This document shows positions 48,458 through 59,470 of a stretch of 64,000 nt of DNA, in pieces (position 1 is the stretch's first letter; every line of letters begins with the position of its first letter). The notes under the pieces are model-generated. The model worked only from the letters and a program-made list of their open reading frames with translations, was not told where the DNA came from and made no database searches. Source of the stretch: Hybos culiciformis. Taxonomy: Eukaryota; Arthropoda; Insecta; Diptera; Hybotidae. The position numbers were made by a program, and so were the translations under genes. The stretch is from assembly GCA_964007475.1 (NCBI GenBank), contig OZ023273.1, positions 23,361,557 through 23,425,556 on the forward strand. The letters are read 5' to 3'.

Positions 48458-50865
48458 CTAGAAAAAAAGGTTTTTTTAAGCAAGCATTTATGTACCAAAT
48501 ATCTAAATATATTATATAACAGTAGGTCGGTATATATTTTTTTTGCGCGGTGTCTTAAAAACACGATAATAAAAATTGTTGCAGCCATGATATAAAATAA
48601 AGTACCTATAACGAAGTAAAACCTAATAGGCCTTATGAATGTGAAATATTAAAGAATTACAGAAGAAATTTAAGAAATTGTACAGTACTGTACCAAATTC
48701 TCGAATTATATCTTCAATATTAAAATTTTTGAAAGCTTTATTATTACAGACGAGTCTTAACCTTTATATTAATTAATGAAAGACAAAAATAAATGTAGAA
48801 AATCCATTACATATTTTTTGTTTTAATAATTTTAATTTCTTAAATAAAAGCATACATTAAATAAAACAGATTATCCTAAAATTATCAATTTTAACGAATT
48901 AGTCCACTGATTGCTTACGCCCGAATTATTCACCGGAAAATAATATTATTTATTTTTCTATTTCTGAAAAAATGAAAAAAAAAAAAAAACGGTTTTCCAA
49001 TTAATAATAATTATTTAGCTGCTGGATTAAAAATTCTAAATAAATAGATTTTATAATTTTTTAATTAGTTATAGAAAAAATATTAAGATATTTCGCCGAG
49101 AATTATTTAGTTAAAAATTTTATATCAGTTTCGTTCTATAATTCTAATATCTAACGCTCATTATAAGTTAACACACCTTTTGCAGGTCTGCTGATAATAC
49201 AGCTGTATTCACCATAGCTGGAAATAAAATGTCTCCTAATTGACCTTTTTCTTTTGGATTAGAAATTTGTAATGATCTAGCAACTGCTTCTACCAAATCA
49301 AAATCTTCCATATTAGGTGTTTTACCAAATGTCAACTCTCCCCGAAGACTTGTTTGAATCATCTAAAATAAATATAAAATACATTAATATATGGTAAATA
49401 ATTCTTTCTTAAACTTCTTACCTGTTTTTTTGTCTCAAAGCTCCAATCGTCTTTAGACAAAACATAAGCTAATTTCGATAAAGCAGCTTCTGGTGTCATA
49501 TCGTATCCAGAAATAACACCTAATTCATGTAATATATGACCTGTTTCATATATCTGAGCAACAGATCCTGTCTGACATTGAGTGCAATTAACTATTATAA
49601 TTCCACTGGCTGCACCAGTTTTTAATTCGTCCAATAAATCTTCACGATTTGAAGGTATATTACCGGATCCAAAAGTTTGTAATACAACTCCTTTCATTGG
49701 TGGCTGAAGAAAAGCCTTAAATGTTGCTCTAGAAATACTAGGGAAAATTCTTAAAATTCCAACATTTTCATCTAAATTTGTATGAACAGAAAATTTTGCA
49801 ACATCACATTGGCGGAAAATTGATCTGTAATCTACTTCTATGTTAATACCAATTTTGGCTAATGGTGGAATATTAGGTGAATCAAATGCCTCAAGTGATT
49901 CGGAGCTAATTTTAATTGTACGATTTCCTCTTAATAGTTTCGAACCAAATAATACACAAACTTCGGGTATTACATAATTTCCTGCAATTATAAGCGCCGA
50001 CGTAAAATTGTCTTTTCCATCAGTTCGGGTCTCAAAAATTGGTATTTGAGATCCAGTTATAATAACTGTTTTTCCTAAATTCTCTAACATAAATGAAAGC
50101 GCGGACGCTGTGTACGATAAAGTATCTGTTCCATGTAAAATCACAAAACCATCGAAAAATTCATAAGATTGCTGAAAAGAATACAAAAAAGTTAAACTCA
50201 TCGTATACAAAAATATAAAGGGCAACAAAACAAAATGTAAATAAATTAATAAAGAAATTTTAGATCGAATGAAATTAATCGAAATCAGTTAGTAAAGCCA
50301 CATTTTTTATTTAAACTTTCTTATTTAAACTAATTTAAGAAACGAAGTACTTAAATTTCTCTTGTTATTTTACCTTTATGTCTTCGGCTATTCGAACCCA
50401 ATCACTTATTGTCATATTGCTTGAATCTAAAATCGGGTCATATTCGGTAATTGAATAAATAACGCGTCGCTGTTCACCCTGTATTTTTGGTAAAACTAAT
50501 GGAGCCATAGAAGCTGATTCACCAAATCTGTTTTCAGCATATTTAACATCATGCATATTTGGATATTTTCGAATTTCCTTAACCAATGCATTTGGAATTG
50601 GCTTTAAAACTGAAGTAAAAAAAGGAAAACTAAACTCAAGCTCGAGGCAATTAGGCTTATAAATATAATTAATTTTTTTTTTTTATAGTATTTTACCATT
50701 ATGTTCATTCCTGACCATTCCAATAGTACCACCAGTGTATATAACCAAAACCTTTGTTTCATTGGCTTGTAACATTTTACCATAGCTGGACTTTCTTCGG
50801 ATAGAAGGTCCATTAACATTAAGTAGACTTTTTGTTAAGTCCAGGGTATAACCGTTCTGTTCCAT
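47890..50865 (-). CDS. ASPG: L-asparaginase (type I, cytoplasmic) with C-terminal ankyrin repeats
   Basis: Hydrolyses asparagine to aspartate and ammonia; animal homologues (ASPG, '60-kDa lysophospholipase') fuse an AnsA-type asparaginase to ankyrin repeats. Exons on the minus strand: 50865-50697, 50609-50374, 50171-49422, 49362-49177, 48457-48208, 48146-47890. They sum to 1848 bases, 615 residues plus TAA, all junctions in frame. No signal peptide. The ATG at 50865 is the first in frame and precedes the conserved core by about 35 residues. A TTTTAG just upstream (about 50880-50875) hints at a 5' UTR intron. Human ASPG is 573 residues (from memory), so length fits. Tail-to-tail with tld; no functional link evident. 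Confidence 0.92.
48458..49176. other. Asparaginase intron 4, no recognisable content
   Basis: 719-base phase-0 intron between catalytic and ankyrin parts (donor GTGTGT, acceptor TTCTAG on the minus strand). The other introns are short: 87, 202, 59 and 61 bases. Confidence 0.75.
49177..50865 (-). CDS. ASPG: Asparaginase catalytic exons
   Basis: Four exons. VLVIYTGGTIGM (residues 39-50) is the first asparaginase signature, with the nucleophilic Thr at position 47. The second signature, ILHGTDTLSYTASAL, puts the catalytic Thr-Asp pair at 150-151. RTDGKDN (184-190) supplies the conserved Lys-containing loop. Both threonines and the Asp are present, so the enzyme looks active. The exon 50171-49422 carries 250 codons without interruption. 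The domain ends at ELTFGKTPNMEDFDLVEAVARS in the exon 49362-49177. Confidence 0.92.
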
Positions 50866-52289
50866 GTTTTTATCTAAAATGATTTTAAATTAAAATTAAA
50901 TAATCAATTTATAAAGTTGAGATTTGTTAAATTTTAATAAACATATTCATTACTTTATTAATTAGCGATTTTATTTATTAAAATGTTTATTATCGAAGAT
51001 TAGATATTCTTATTTACGAATTTTTGTATTATATTAGAAAATGTAAACAGTAGAAACGGTACACACATTACATTATACAGTGTGCGTACATACATACATA
51101 CAGTAGGTATTTAAGTGATAAAAATAATTATATTTTATTTACAATTTACTGGGATTTTGTTATAACAAATATGCATTCTATTTTCGAATTTAGCAATAAA
51201 TAGTGAAAAATAAATATTTTGATTTGGAAAATTGTTTTTTAAAATTGTTTACCTATATATTTGAAATCAAATTATTAAACTAAAAAAAAAAAACTTAGAA
51301 GATTGTAAAATTATTGAAAATAGTTATTAAAACTTATATTAACTATTAGCATATGCAGTGCTGTTCAAAATAATATCAACGGTTTATTTTCATGTTTGAT
51401 GTTCAACATTTTTAGTATTCCTAAGTTTAATATTTTTTCTCATTAATGGTATATATATAGCAATCTTAACAATAAAAACAAAAATAAAACTTTCCATTGT
51501 AAGTAAGTTACAAAACTCAGAAATTTAGATAAGTAGTATTTTTGTTTTTTTAATATTGTTTTTAATATTGTTTTTAGTCATAGATACGGAAATATCGTAA
51601 CACGGCCTCTTTTTCAACCTTCAAAACATGTTATGAGCCATGAAAAATCTCTGATATTGATAAGAAAATTTTTAATTCCTTTAATTTAAATTTGACATAT
51701 TGAACTTTAAATTGAATTTGTTATCATTTATTAAATGATTGTGAAACTATTAGAAAAATTACATTATACAAATTTAATATTTGATTGCTGTTTATTTATA
51801 AAATAAACTTTTTAATCACAGGTATGTATTTAGCTTGAATATGATTTTTTTTCTCAATACGGACATATTCCTGTATTCTATTCTTATACTTATATTCTTA
51901 TACTTATACCTTATGAAAAACATAAATGAAATCTAAATTTATAAATAAACATTTATGTACTTATTATTTCAAAAAACAATTGATAGGAAAATAATTGGTA
52001 AAAAAATAATTTGCAGGTATCCAATCTCATTTAGCTCCATTTTTTTTTTTTTTTGTTGTGTATTAATGATACTAGCGCTCAGTAACTACATTATCATATT
52101 CAACTAATCGAAATGAAATCATAACCATCGAAATCAAAACATAATAAATTTTATGTTATCATAATTTATCATAGATCTATGATTTTGTTTATACATATGT
52201 TACTTACTATACGATATTTCATTGATATTATTATTGGTTCTTATTATTACGTCAATTGAATTTATAAATTTTTATCAATAAAAAATAAA
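50866..52289. other. Upstream region of the asparaginase gene, no other gene seen
   Basis: 1.4 kb of AT-rich DNA that must hold the asparaginase promoter and probably a 5' UTR exon. A short (ATAC)n-like run lies near 51087-51100 and tandem TTCTTATACT motifs near 51880-51910. No promoter element can be singled out. Confidence 0.6.
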
Positions 52290-52377
52290 AAAATTAAATA
52301 TTTATTTATTTATTTAGTAAAATTTATTATTAATATAATCAATTATAAAAAAAATACATCAATAAATATCCCAATCT

Positions 52378-54520
52378 TTATACGAATTTTTCTTTGACAT
52401 ACGGTATCAACTTCTTTTTGAACTCCACTATACTATTTATTTTCTTCAGACAATTTGGCAGTTCGTTAAAAAAAATCAAACCCTTATGCATAAGCATTTT
52501 TTTGTTTCTATAACCTCTGATGTTGTTAACTCTGAAGTTGTCTGAATTTCTTAAATAGTGACGTTGAACCTCTCCCACATACGCAAATTAACTACTTAAG
52601 TACTTCGGCAATAAACCAATTTTTATTTTGTATACCATTATTAACACATTATATTGGATTCTTTGGTTAACACTAAGCCATCTTAATGTATTTCACATAT
52701 GTTGTCTTGGAGTGAATCTGTTCATTTTTAATATACATCTCATGCCCTTGTTATGTAATCTTTGTAGCCTATCTATCTTGGATGTTGTATGTGAATAGAA
52801 TCGATGAACAATACTCGAAATTGTGGTTTCACTATAGAACATTGTAGACCTTAATTGATGTTAAGAGATACATTTTATTTATAATGCGCGTTAAGTAGTA
52901 AGTTTTTTTGGCTATTTTTTTTACATATATAATCAATATGAGATTTAAAGTTTAATTTATAATCAATCATTACTCCTAAATATTTGATTTACTTTAATAC
53001 TTTTTTTTCATATTGTCAATTTTAATATCTGGATTGGAATCGGCGTTAATCACCATCGAGTTGGATTTATTTACATTTAATTTTAACTAGTTGATTTCGA
53101 ACCAATCATTAAGGCTTTCTAAATCATTATTTAATAAATGAACACACTCCTCTACAGAGTCACCCACAACATAAATAAGCGCATCATCTGCAAATAATAC
53201 CAAAGAAGCCACTTCTAATGCCATTTCCATATCATTAACATAAATCAAAAATAGTAATACCCCAAGAACCGAACCCTGTGGCACTCCCAACAGAACATCG
53301 ATAACTTTGGTTCGCTGTCTTCTATGATTCAAGTAGGATTCGAACCATTTAAATTCAGTTCCTGAAACGCCATATTTTTTGAGTTTTTCTAACGAACTAC
53401 AGTTTCAAAGGCTCTGCTCAGATCTAGAAATACAGCTAGTATAATTTTTTTTATCATTAACTGCTTCTTTCCAATTAGTTATAACTAAGTTTAATAACGA
53501 TTTACAGCTATGCCCTTTTCTAAATCCAGACTGGTTACCTGTCAATATACCATTATTTTCTAAATAACCTTCCAATTGGCTGTAAACTATTTTCTCAAGG
53601 ATTTTCGACTCTAACGAAATCATGTTAACCGGGTGGAACTCATTACATTTAATGGTATTATTAACTTTTTGTACAGGAATTATTAATGACTCCTTCCAGA
53701 CATCAGGGAAAACACCACTTTCAAGCGAACAGTTAATTATGCTCAGAAGATTTTCACCAATCAAATCGAAACAGTCATTAAGCATTGCAGCATTTAATAG
53801 ATTTATATCTTTTTTATTATTAAGATCTTTTATAACATTTTTTAACTGATTGAGAGAAATATGTTTTAATTTGAATTGCGTGACAATGTCACTTATATAA
53901 TTTTTATATTGTCTAGAAGGAATGCTACTGTTTATTTCTTCTACACTTTCCAAAAAATATTTATTAAATTTATTAGCAATAATATTATTATCTCTATGAA
54001 TTTTTTTAGATACATAATTATTTTTAGCATTATTTAATTTATTCTTAAAATTATTTCTTATTTGTTTATATTTTAGCCATTCAAATTCATTATTACATAT
54101 CGATGCAATTCTGTATTGTTTTATTTTTTCTTTTCTTATTTTTTTTAATTCTTCAGAAAACCAAGAATTCTTTTTTTATTAATAATTTTTTTTTTTACAT
54201 AATTCATTTACTAAATTCTTTAATGACTCACTAAATTTTTCAGCTTTTATATATTTTTAGCATTAAAATCCAAAAATCCAAACCGGTTTAAGTTTAGGTT
54301 TATATATTTTTAGCATTAATATCCAAAAATCCAAACCGACAGCAATGCTTTTAATAATTTCGTAATTCCAAATTCTACTAATATAGAACAAATATCCACC
54401 AGTATGTCGAGATGTTGAATCCATTCTAATTATATTGTAGTTATGTATATTAACTAAAGTGTTATCATCCATGTTTGTTTCACTTGTACCAATAAAATCA
54501 TAATCATTATTTAGAGCCAT
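52378..54520 (-). pseudogene. LINE ORF2 remnants: endonuclease fragment, reverse transcriptase, C-terminus
   Basis: Endonuclease-like piece at 54520-54263 (IGTSETNMDDN, RHTGGYLFYI) breaks off at a small direct duplication near 54262-54340 (ATCCAAAAATCCAAACCG twice). A linker WFSEELKKIRKEK follows at about 54165. The reverse transcriptase begins in the frame at 53953-53405, with motif A FLDLSRAFETV in another frame near 53435-53400. It continues at 53332-53087 with motif B GVPQGSVLG and motif C FADD. The end (52578-52378) has FFNELPNCLKKINSIVEFKK. At least three frame breaks and an internal deletion of the endonuclease make it inactive. Confidence 0.85.
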
Positions 54521-54592
54521 ATATTCTATTTCACAAAAATTTTTAAATACTCCTTGATCGTTTAAATAAACCCCTTCAACGCTGTTTAATTG

Positions 54593-55655
54593 CTAGTACG
54601 CAGTTCTTTGTTTTACAACATTAAGCCTCCTCACAACTTTTAGCCCTAGTTCATTATTCGCTCGAATGCAATTAATACATTGATTAATATGGCCAGTACA
54701 TTCTTTTCCTAACTGATCCTTTGACCCACATTTATAACAGAGCTTTCCCACTGTACAGTTAGCTGCTTTATGATTGTATCCATAGCAGTTCAAGCCACGC
54801 AATACATTTATACTTTCATAAACTAAGCAACGATCCCACTCTATATTAATTTTACCCATATTCATGATTTTTTCAAAAGCTTTGCCTTCTAATTCGATAA
54901 TTGCGTTATAAACAGAGCTATTTTTAAAAGATTGATAAATTTTAAGACATCTTATTTCCTTTATCTCAACATTATTTTGACCCTTAATTGCTTTAATTAT
55001 ATTAATTTCATTTAATTTTTCAGACATTCCCACTATCAAACCTTGGATTATTTATTCTAGCAACCTGAACATCATAATTATTACCTAATTTATTTTTAAT
55101 TTCATTTTCTATCCTTTCAGCTGATTGTTTATTTACACAGTTTATAGGAATTGCACCATTTTTTTTAAATTCATGTATATCATTCACTTCTATAGAGAGA
55201 GAAGCTGGGTTAATAATATTTTTGATATCTTGTCTAGTTTTTGCACTCTCTTGTTTTTTTATATTTTCTTTAGGTTTAACAATGACAGGTAGTTTTAATT
55301 GATCCGCATAAGTCAACGGTTTCTTTATTGTTTCATTAGCAACAGTTTTTAATTTTAATTCTTCAATTATTTCTTTTTTAGCATCTTTAATATTTTCTAT
55401 TAAAGCTAAATTATTATCATTAATTACTTTTAATAACATCTCATAATTATTTTTTAATTGTTCAAGATTATCCAAACAGTCTTCGCAAGTAAAGTTAATG
55501 CGCTTATTTTTATTTATCAAACCAGTATCATAATCTGTGAGACCCACACATCTTTTATGAAACAACCCATTACAAAATCCATTACACCTCACCTCCAGCT
55601 GATCACCGCGGACCGATTTTGATCCTTTACACAGCTTACAAATATTTAAAACCAT
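54593..55655 (-). pseudogene. LINE ORF1: PHD finger plus zinc-knuckle protein, frameshifted
   Basis: The first frame (55655-55020, 211 codons) opens with a C4HC3 finger: CKLC, CNGFC, HKRC, CEDC. A Lys/Glu-rich helical region follows. The second frame (from about 55039 to 54593) continues the same protein after a frameshift near 55020-55039. It has knuckle-like motifs in which a cysteine or histidine has been lost (CYGYNHKAANC, CYKCGSKDQLGKEC, CINC). Family ORF1 proteins bind element RNA (family knowledge). This copy is not expected to work. Confidence 0.85.
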
Positions 55656-55784
55656 TTAACATTAAAAATCCTTAATAATTTTTAACGTAAAACTCAACTA
55701 TTTATTTTTAATAAACTATTGAAAAAAATTGTGGGATAAAAATTTAAACACGTCCGATCACTTTGAATAACAATTCTTATGTGT

Positions 55785-56815
55785 TAAATATGGGTTATAC
55801 AATTTTCGTTTTCGTACAATTATATTAGTACATATACTTAATTTTAGGGGATTTACCTAAATATATATTCATAATATGAATTTTTGTTTCAAAAACAAAG
55901 ATAACGAAAAAAATAAAAAATATATATATTATAATATAAAGAAAGTATATGAGGCTCGTTTTCAGTATTTAATTTTAAGATACTTTAATTTAAAGATGTC
56001 TCATTAATTTAAATATGCGTTATACAATTTTCGTTTTCGTACAATTATATTTGTACATATACTTAATTTTAGGGGATTCACCTAAACATATATTCATAAT
56101 ATGAATTTTTGTTTCAAAAACAAAGAGAACGAAAAAAAAATAAAAAAAATATAGGTATATAATAATATAAAGAAAGTATATCGTCTGCTGAGAAATGAAA
56201 CAATGTATAATGAAAAGTATATCGAGTAATTTGAGTTTAAAGATTTGAAAATTAAAACAACGTATGCAACAATATTAAGTAACGTATACTCTTTATACAG
56301 CATTTTACTTTCTTGTTATTAAGAAAATTCTTTTTTGTTGATTTTTAAAACAACGTATTGTATTCTTAAGTTCTTTAATAACATTTTAACTCATGGAATG
56401 GTATTGAAAGAAATAATGTAAAAGTCGTATACAGCGTTTAATTTTTTTTTTTTGAAAAATAAAAAATTATATAAAATTTTTTGCAAAATGATGTAAAGAT
56501 TTATAAGTCGTTTTAATTTTCATCAGTTTTAAACTTAAAAAAGTAGAAAGACGTAAACATATTTTACACTGTTTCTCTTTTTTAATTCAGCAAAAGTAAA
56601 TTTTGCAATATTTGAATTTTCATCTAAAAAACACATTTTAACCAAAATTAAGAATATTGCAAAATAGTTGTACTTATAAAATCGAGTACGAGGAATCGAA
56701 TGATGCTATTATCTAATAATGACGTATAAATATCATACGTTGTTTCATTTTTCAGCAGACGATATGAGGCTCGTTTTCAGTATTTAATTTTAAGATACTT
56801 TAATTTAAAGATGCT
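55785..56815. repeat. 225-bp tandem duplication, second copy interrupted by a TIR element
   Basis: GTTATACAATTTTCGTTTTC begins at 55794 and again at 56019. Copy 1 runs to about 56008 without interruption. Copy 2 runs to 56181, is broken by the 580-base element, and resumes at 56762 with ATATGAGGCTCGTTTTCAG to about 56815. Matching blocks include TTAATTTTAGGGGATT and TGAATTTTTGTTTCAAAAAC. Confidence 0.88.
56182..56761. mobile_element. TIR element (MITE family A, copy 2), with known empty site
   Basis: Ends CGTCTGCTGAGAAATGAAAC and its near reverse complement ending CAGCAGACG, flanked by ATAT at 56178-56181 and 56762-56765. The uninterrupted tandem copy at about 55942-55960 shows GTATATGAGG at the same place, so insertion duplicated ATAT. 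The interior matches the 24644-24900 element in inverse orientation but is longer (580 against 257 bases). There is no transposase; the minus-strand frame at 56094-56303 crosses the boundary and is not a gene. Confidence 0.88.
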
Positions 56816-57240
56816 TCAGTAAGCAGGGGCTGAATATGTTTTTAACGTTCCTTCAATATTATTATACCAGTGCTATTTAGTCATATACCAAATACAAATA
56901 TGACAATTTTCATCGAAATATACCGTATACCCTAGTCCGAACTTACAGACAAAAAGTGAAAATATATAGTTCGTTTTCTCGGGTTAAACAAAACTTCGCA
57001 GTTCGAAAATTTGAGATAACTTTTAAGTATTTAATATTTTTTAATTAAAAATAAAGTTTTATGTACATTTTATTTGCGACTGATTTTTGTTTTATTTATA
57101 ATAATATGTAGTACGCCGTAATATTGGTGAAATCACATTGAAGGAACCTGAAAAATATGTTTCGCCCCTTAATTGTGAAGTATTTTATAATTAAAGTATC
57201 TTGAATCGAAATATTAAAAACCGACTCCATACTTTATTTG
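56766..57240. repeat. Imperfect inverted repeat, arms ~110 bp
   Basis: The left arm, about 56766-56865, has TTTAAGATACTTTAATTTAAA, a GGGGC-GAA block and ACGTTCCTTCAAT. The right arm, about 57125-57240, is an imperfect reverse complement, with ATTGAAGGAACCTGAAAAAT, CGCCCCTT and AATTAAAGTATCTTGAAT. It may be the long termini of an older element whose outer part is the 225-bp tandem unit. Confidence 0.6.
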
Positions 57241-58958
57241 TAAGGTACTGTTTTATATTTTTTTTCATAAAAAAATTTTGTGGGAGACGATATGGCAATA
57301 AACAAATAAGTTTAAAATATTAAAGATTTTTTGGTAGTGTTGATGACGATACAATTCCAATTCAGATAAAGTTATTTAATAACGAGTAATCAATTAGTAA
57401 CTAGTAACTTTAATGGTTCCGAACATAAAGTTAAACTTCTAGGATTTAGAATGAGCTAATTTATTGTTTCAAGTATATATAATTTAATTGCCTCAGCAAA
57501 TTTATAATTTTAATGTTAAGGTCAATTTATCTTATATATGTAATAAAAAATACATGATGTCGTTTACTCAAAATAAGATTATTTTAATAATTTTAAATAT
57601 TGAAATTAGGTTAAAATTGGAGTGAAATATTAAATTAATAATTTTTTGAAAAATTAAAATTCTAAATAGTTAACTCTTAATTTAATTAATTACATATTAT
57701 TGTAAGGTATCTAATTAAACTTATAATTTATTTAAATATTAATATTTACAAATCTATGTGATGTGTGTTGTATACCTGTGTAAATATCTTTTACATAATT
57801 ATTATACTTAAAACAGTACAATGTGTCGTTGGAATTATGAGATAAATATAATACCTATACATATAATTTAGTATCAGAGCACCAGATACATATTTACATG
57901 CAGAATTATAAAAATCAATGGACGTTATAAATAATATTATGTAGTCACATAGTTACTTAAGTTATAAAGTCTGCAAATTAAATAAAATTTCTATTTATTT
58001 TTAGTAAGTTTTGATTATGAAAACATATATTTAAATATATAATATGATATATGTTTATAAGTTAAGTATGTTAATAAGTATGTACAAGTTAAAATCACTT
58101 TACTTTTGCTTTCAAGGTTATAAAAAATTTGTAGGTTTTTGAGCGAATTTTTATTACACGATTTTATTTAAAACACAATATTTTGTTTGATTCTGTTTGA
58201 TTGAAATCTTGCAACTGATATTTGTACCCATTCCCTGCGAACCGATTTTGCTGAAATTTAAGTTTCGCGATTTTATCATTAAATATGTTCTAAAAAATAG
58301 AAAATTAAACTCTATATAATTTTCTAATATAAGAAAATAATTTTTTTATGTTAGAAAAGTGGGGCTATTGAAGTCATGTTTAATTGTCTACAATATCGAT
58401 TTTCAAAGACTCAAAACATGAAAAAATAAGTTCAAATTAAGTTCCAATACCATTAAAACCATTAGAAGAATTATTAACATAAATATAAATAATTTACTAA
58501 TTGTTGATAATTTTTTAGAGCGATGAAAACGTTTTGCACAAGAGCGCCTCTTACCCACGGTGCGGCACTGAATGCACATATAAATTTCCTTCTATTAATA
58601 GAGTAGGATTTTCATAAAATTTTTAAGTTCGATCATAATAACCCACAGTGTTTAACAAAAAACGTTTTATTTTGCCGTTTATTTTATTTTAATTATCAAC
58701 AATCTTAAAAGAAAAAATTACTCAAAAAATAAACAAATAATCAAAATCGCAATTCTATTCTATCTCATTGCTATGTTTTTGTTCGTACAATATTTACAAT
58801 AATTATTATTATTGATTTCTTTGAATTAATCAAAAAAAGGTAAATTCCGGTTGCACTCTAAAAAAATTTATTATTTTATTTTAAGAAAGCCGCTCTTTTT
58901 ATTTAGTAATGTAAAAGAAAACAGATCTAAAATTATTTTATTGCTTGTTACTTAAATT
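57241..58958. other. Gene-free AT-rich DNA
   Basis: No coding region or RNA gene seen. A few higher-complexity patches (58195-58290, 58520-58590) have no frame and may be transposon dust. Confidence 0.6.
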
Positions 58959-59470
58959 AGGGTTTCCAATTACTCGGCAAAATCAATTAACCGAGTTTTC
59001 GAGTATCTTTAAAGAAAATTAACCGAGTACTCGATTAACCGAGTATTTAAAAAAAAAATTTATGTTATGTATTTTATGTTACATTTTTAATTAAAATTAT
59101 AACATTAATTAAAACATTTTTAAAAAATTAGTACATCTAACGTTTCGAAGTTTCCAATTTGTCGAATAAACTTATTCTCAAATTTAAAAGAAGAACCAAA
59201 ACAATTTTTTTGAAAAGCTTACTTACTTGCTTTCACTAGTTTTGAATTTGGACTGCAATTTTAAAACAAAAAACGAAAACTATTTTTTTTTCAAAGGCTA
59301 GTACTTACACAATTTTTTTCAATTTGAGTTCATTTGATATTTATTTTGCCTCTACAAAATTGTTTAAATAATAACCGAATATTAAAGCCGAAAAACCGAT
59401 TTTCGAGTAATGTAAAAAACAGGAAAATAACCGAGTAACCGAGAACTCGATAACCGAGTATGGAAACCCT
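58959..59470. mobile_element. TIR element, hAT-like MITE candidate
   Basis: Left end AGGGTTTCCAATTACTCGG, right end CCGAGTATGGAAACCCT (reverse complement of a close variant). The ends continue inward as repeated ACCGAGT / ACTCGG motifs in opposite orientation. Flanks CTTAAATT and CTTACAAT could be a degraded 8-base duplication as in hAT elements, but two of eight bases differ. No transposase frame. Confidence 0.6.

Larger units (their letters stand above)
52290..55660 (-). mobile_element. Decayed CR1/Jockey-group LINE retrotransposon
   Basis: On the minus strand, in order: ORF1 with a PHD-type finger, zinc-knuckle region, endonuclease fragment, reverse transcriptase and C-terminal segment, ending with an (AAAT)n tail at about 52317-52299. 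The pieces are in different frames and parts of the endonuclease are missing, so it is defective. The PHD finger plus degenerate knuckles in ORF1 and the LPxxLK..FKKKL-type C-terminus point to CR1/Jockey-like clades; the exact clade needs a tree. No target duplication was identified. Confidence 0.88.

Noticed and set aside
53622..53849. Plus-strand frame over the LINE reverse transcriptase
   Set aside because: Shadow of the minus-strand RT coding sequence, which has recognisable motifs.
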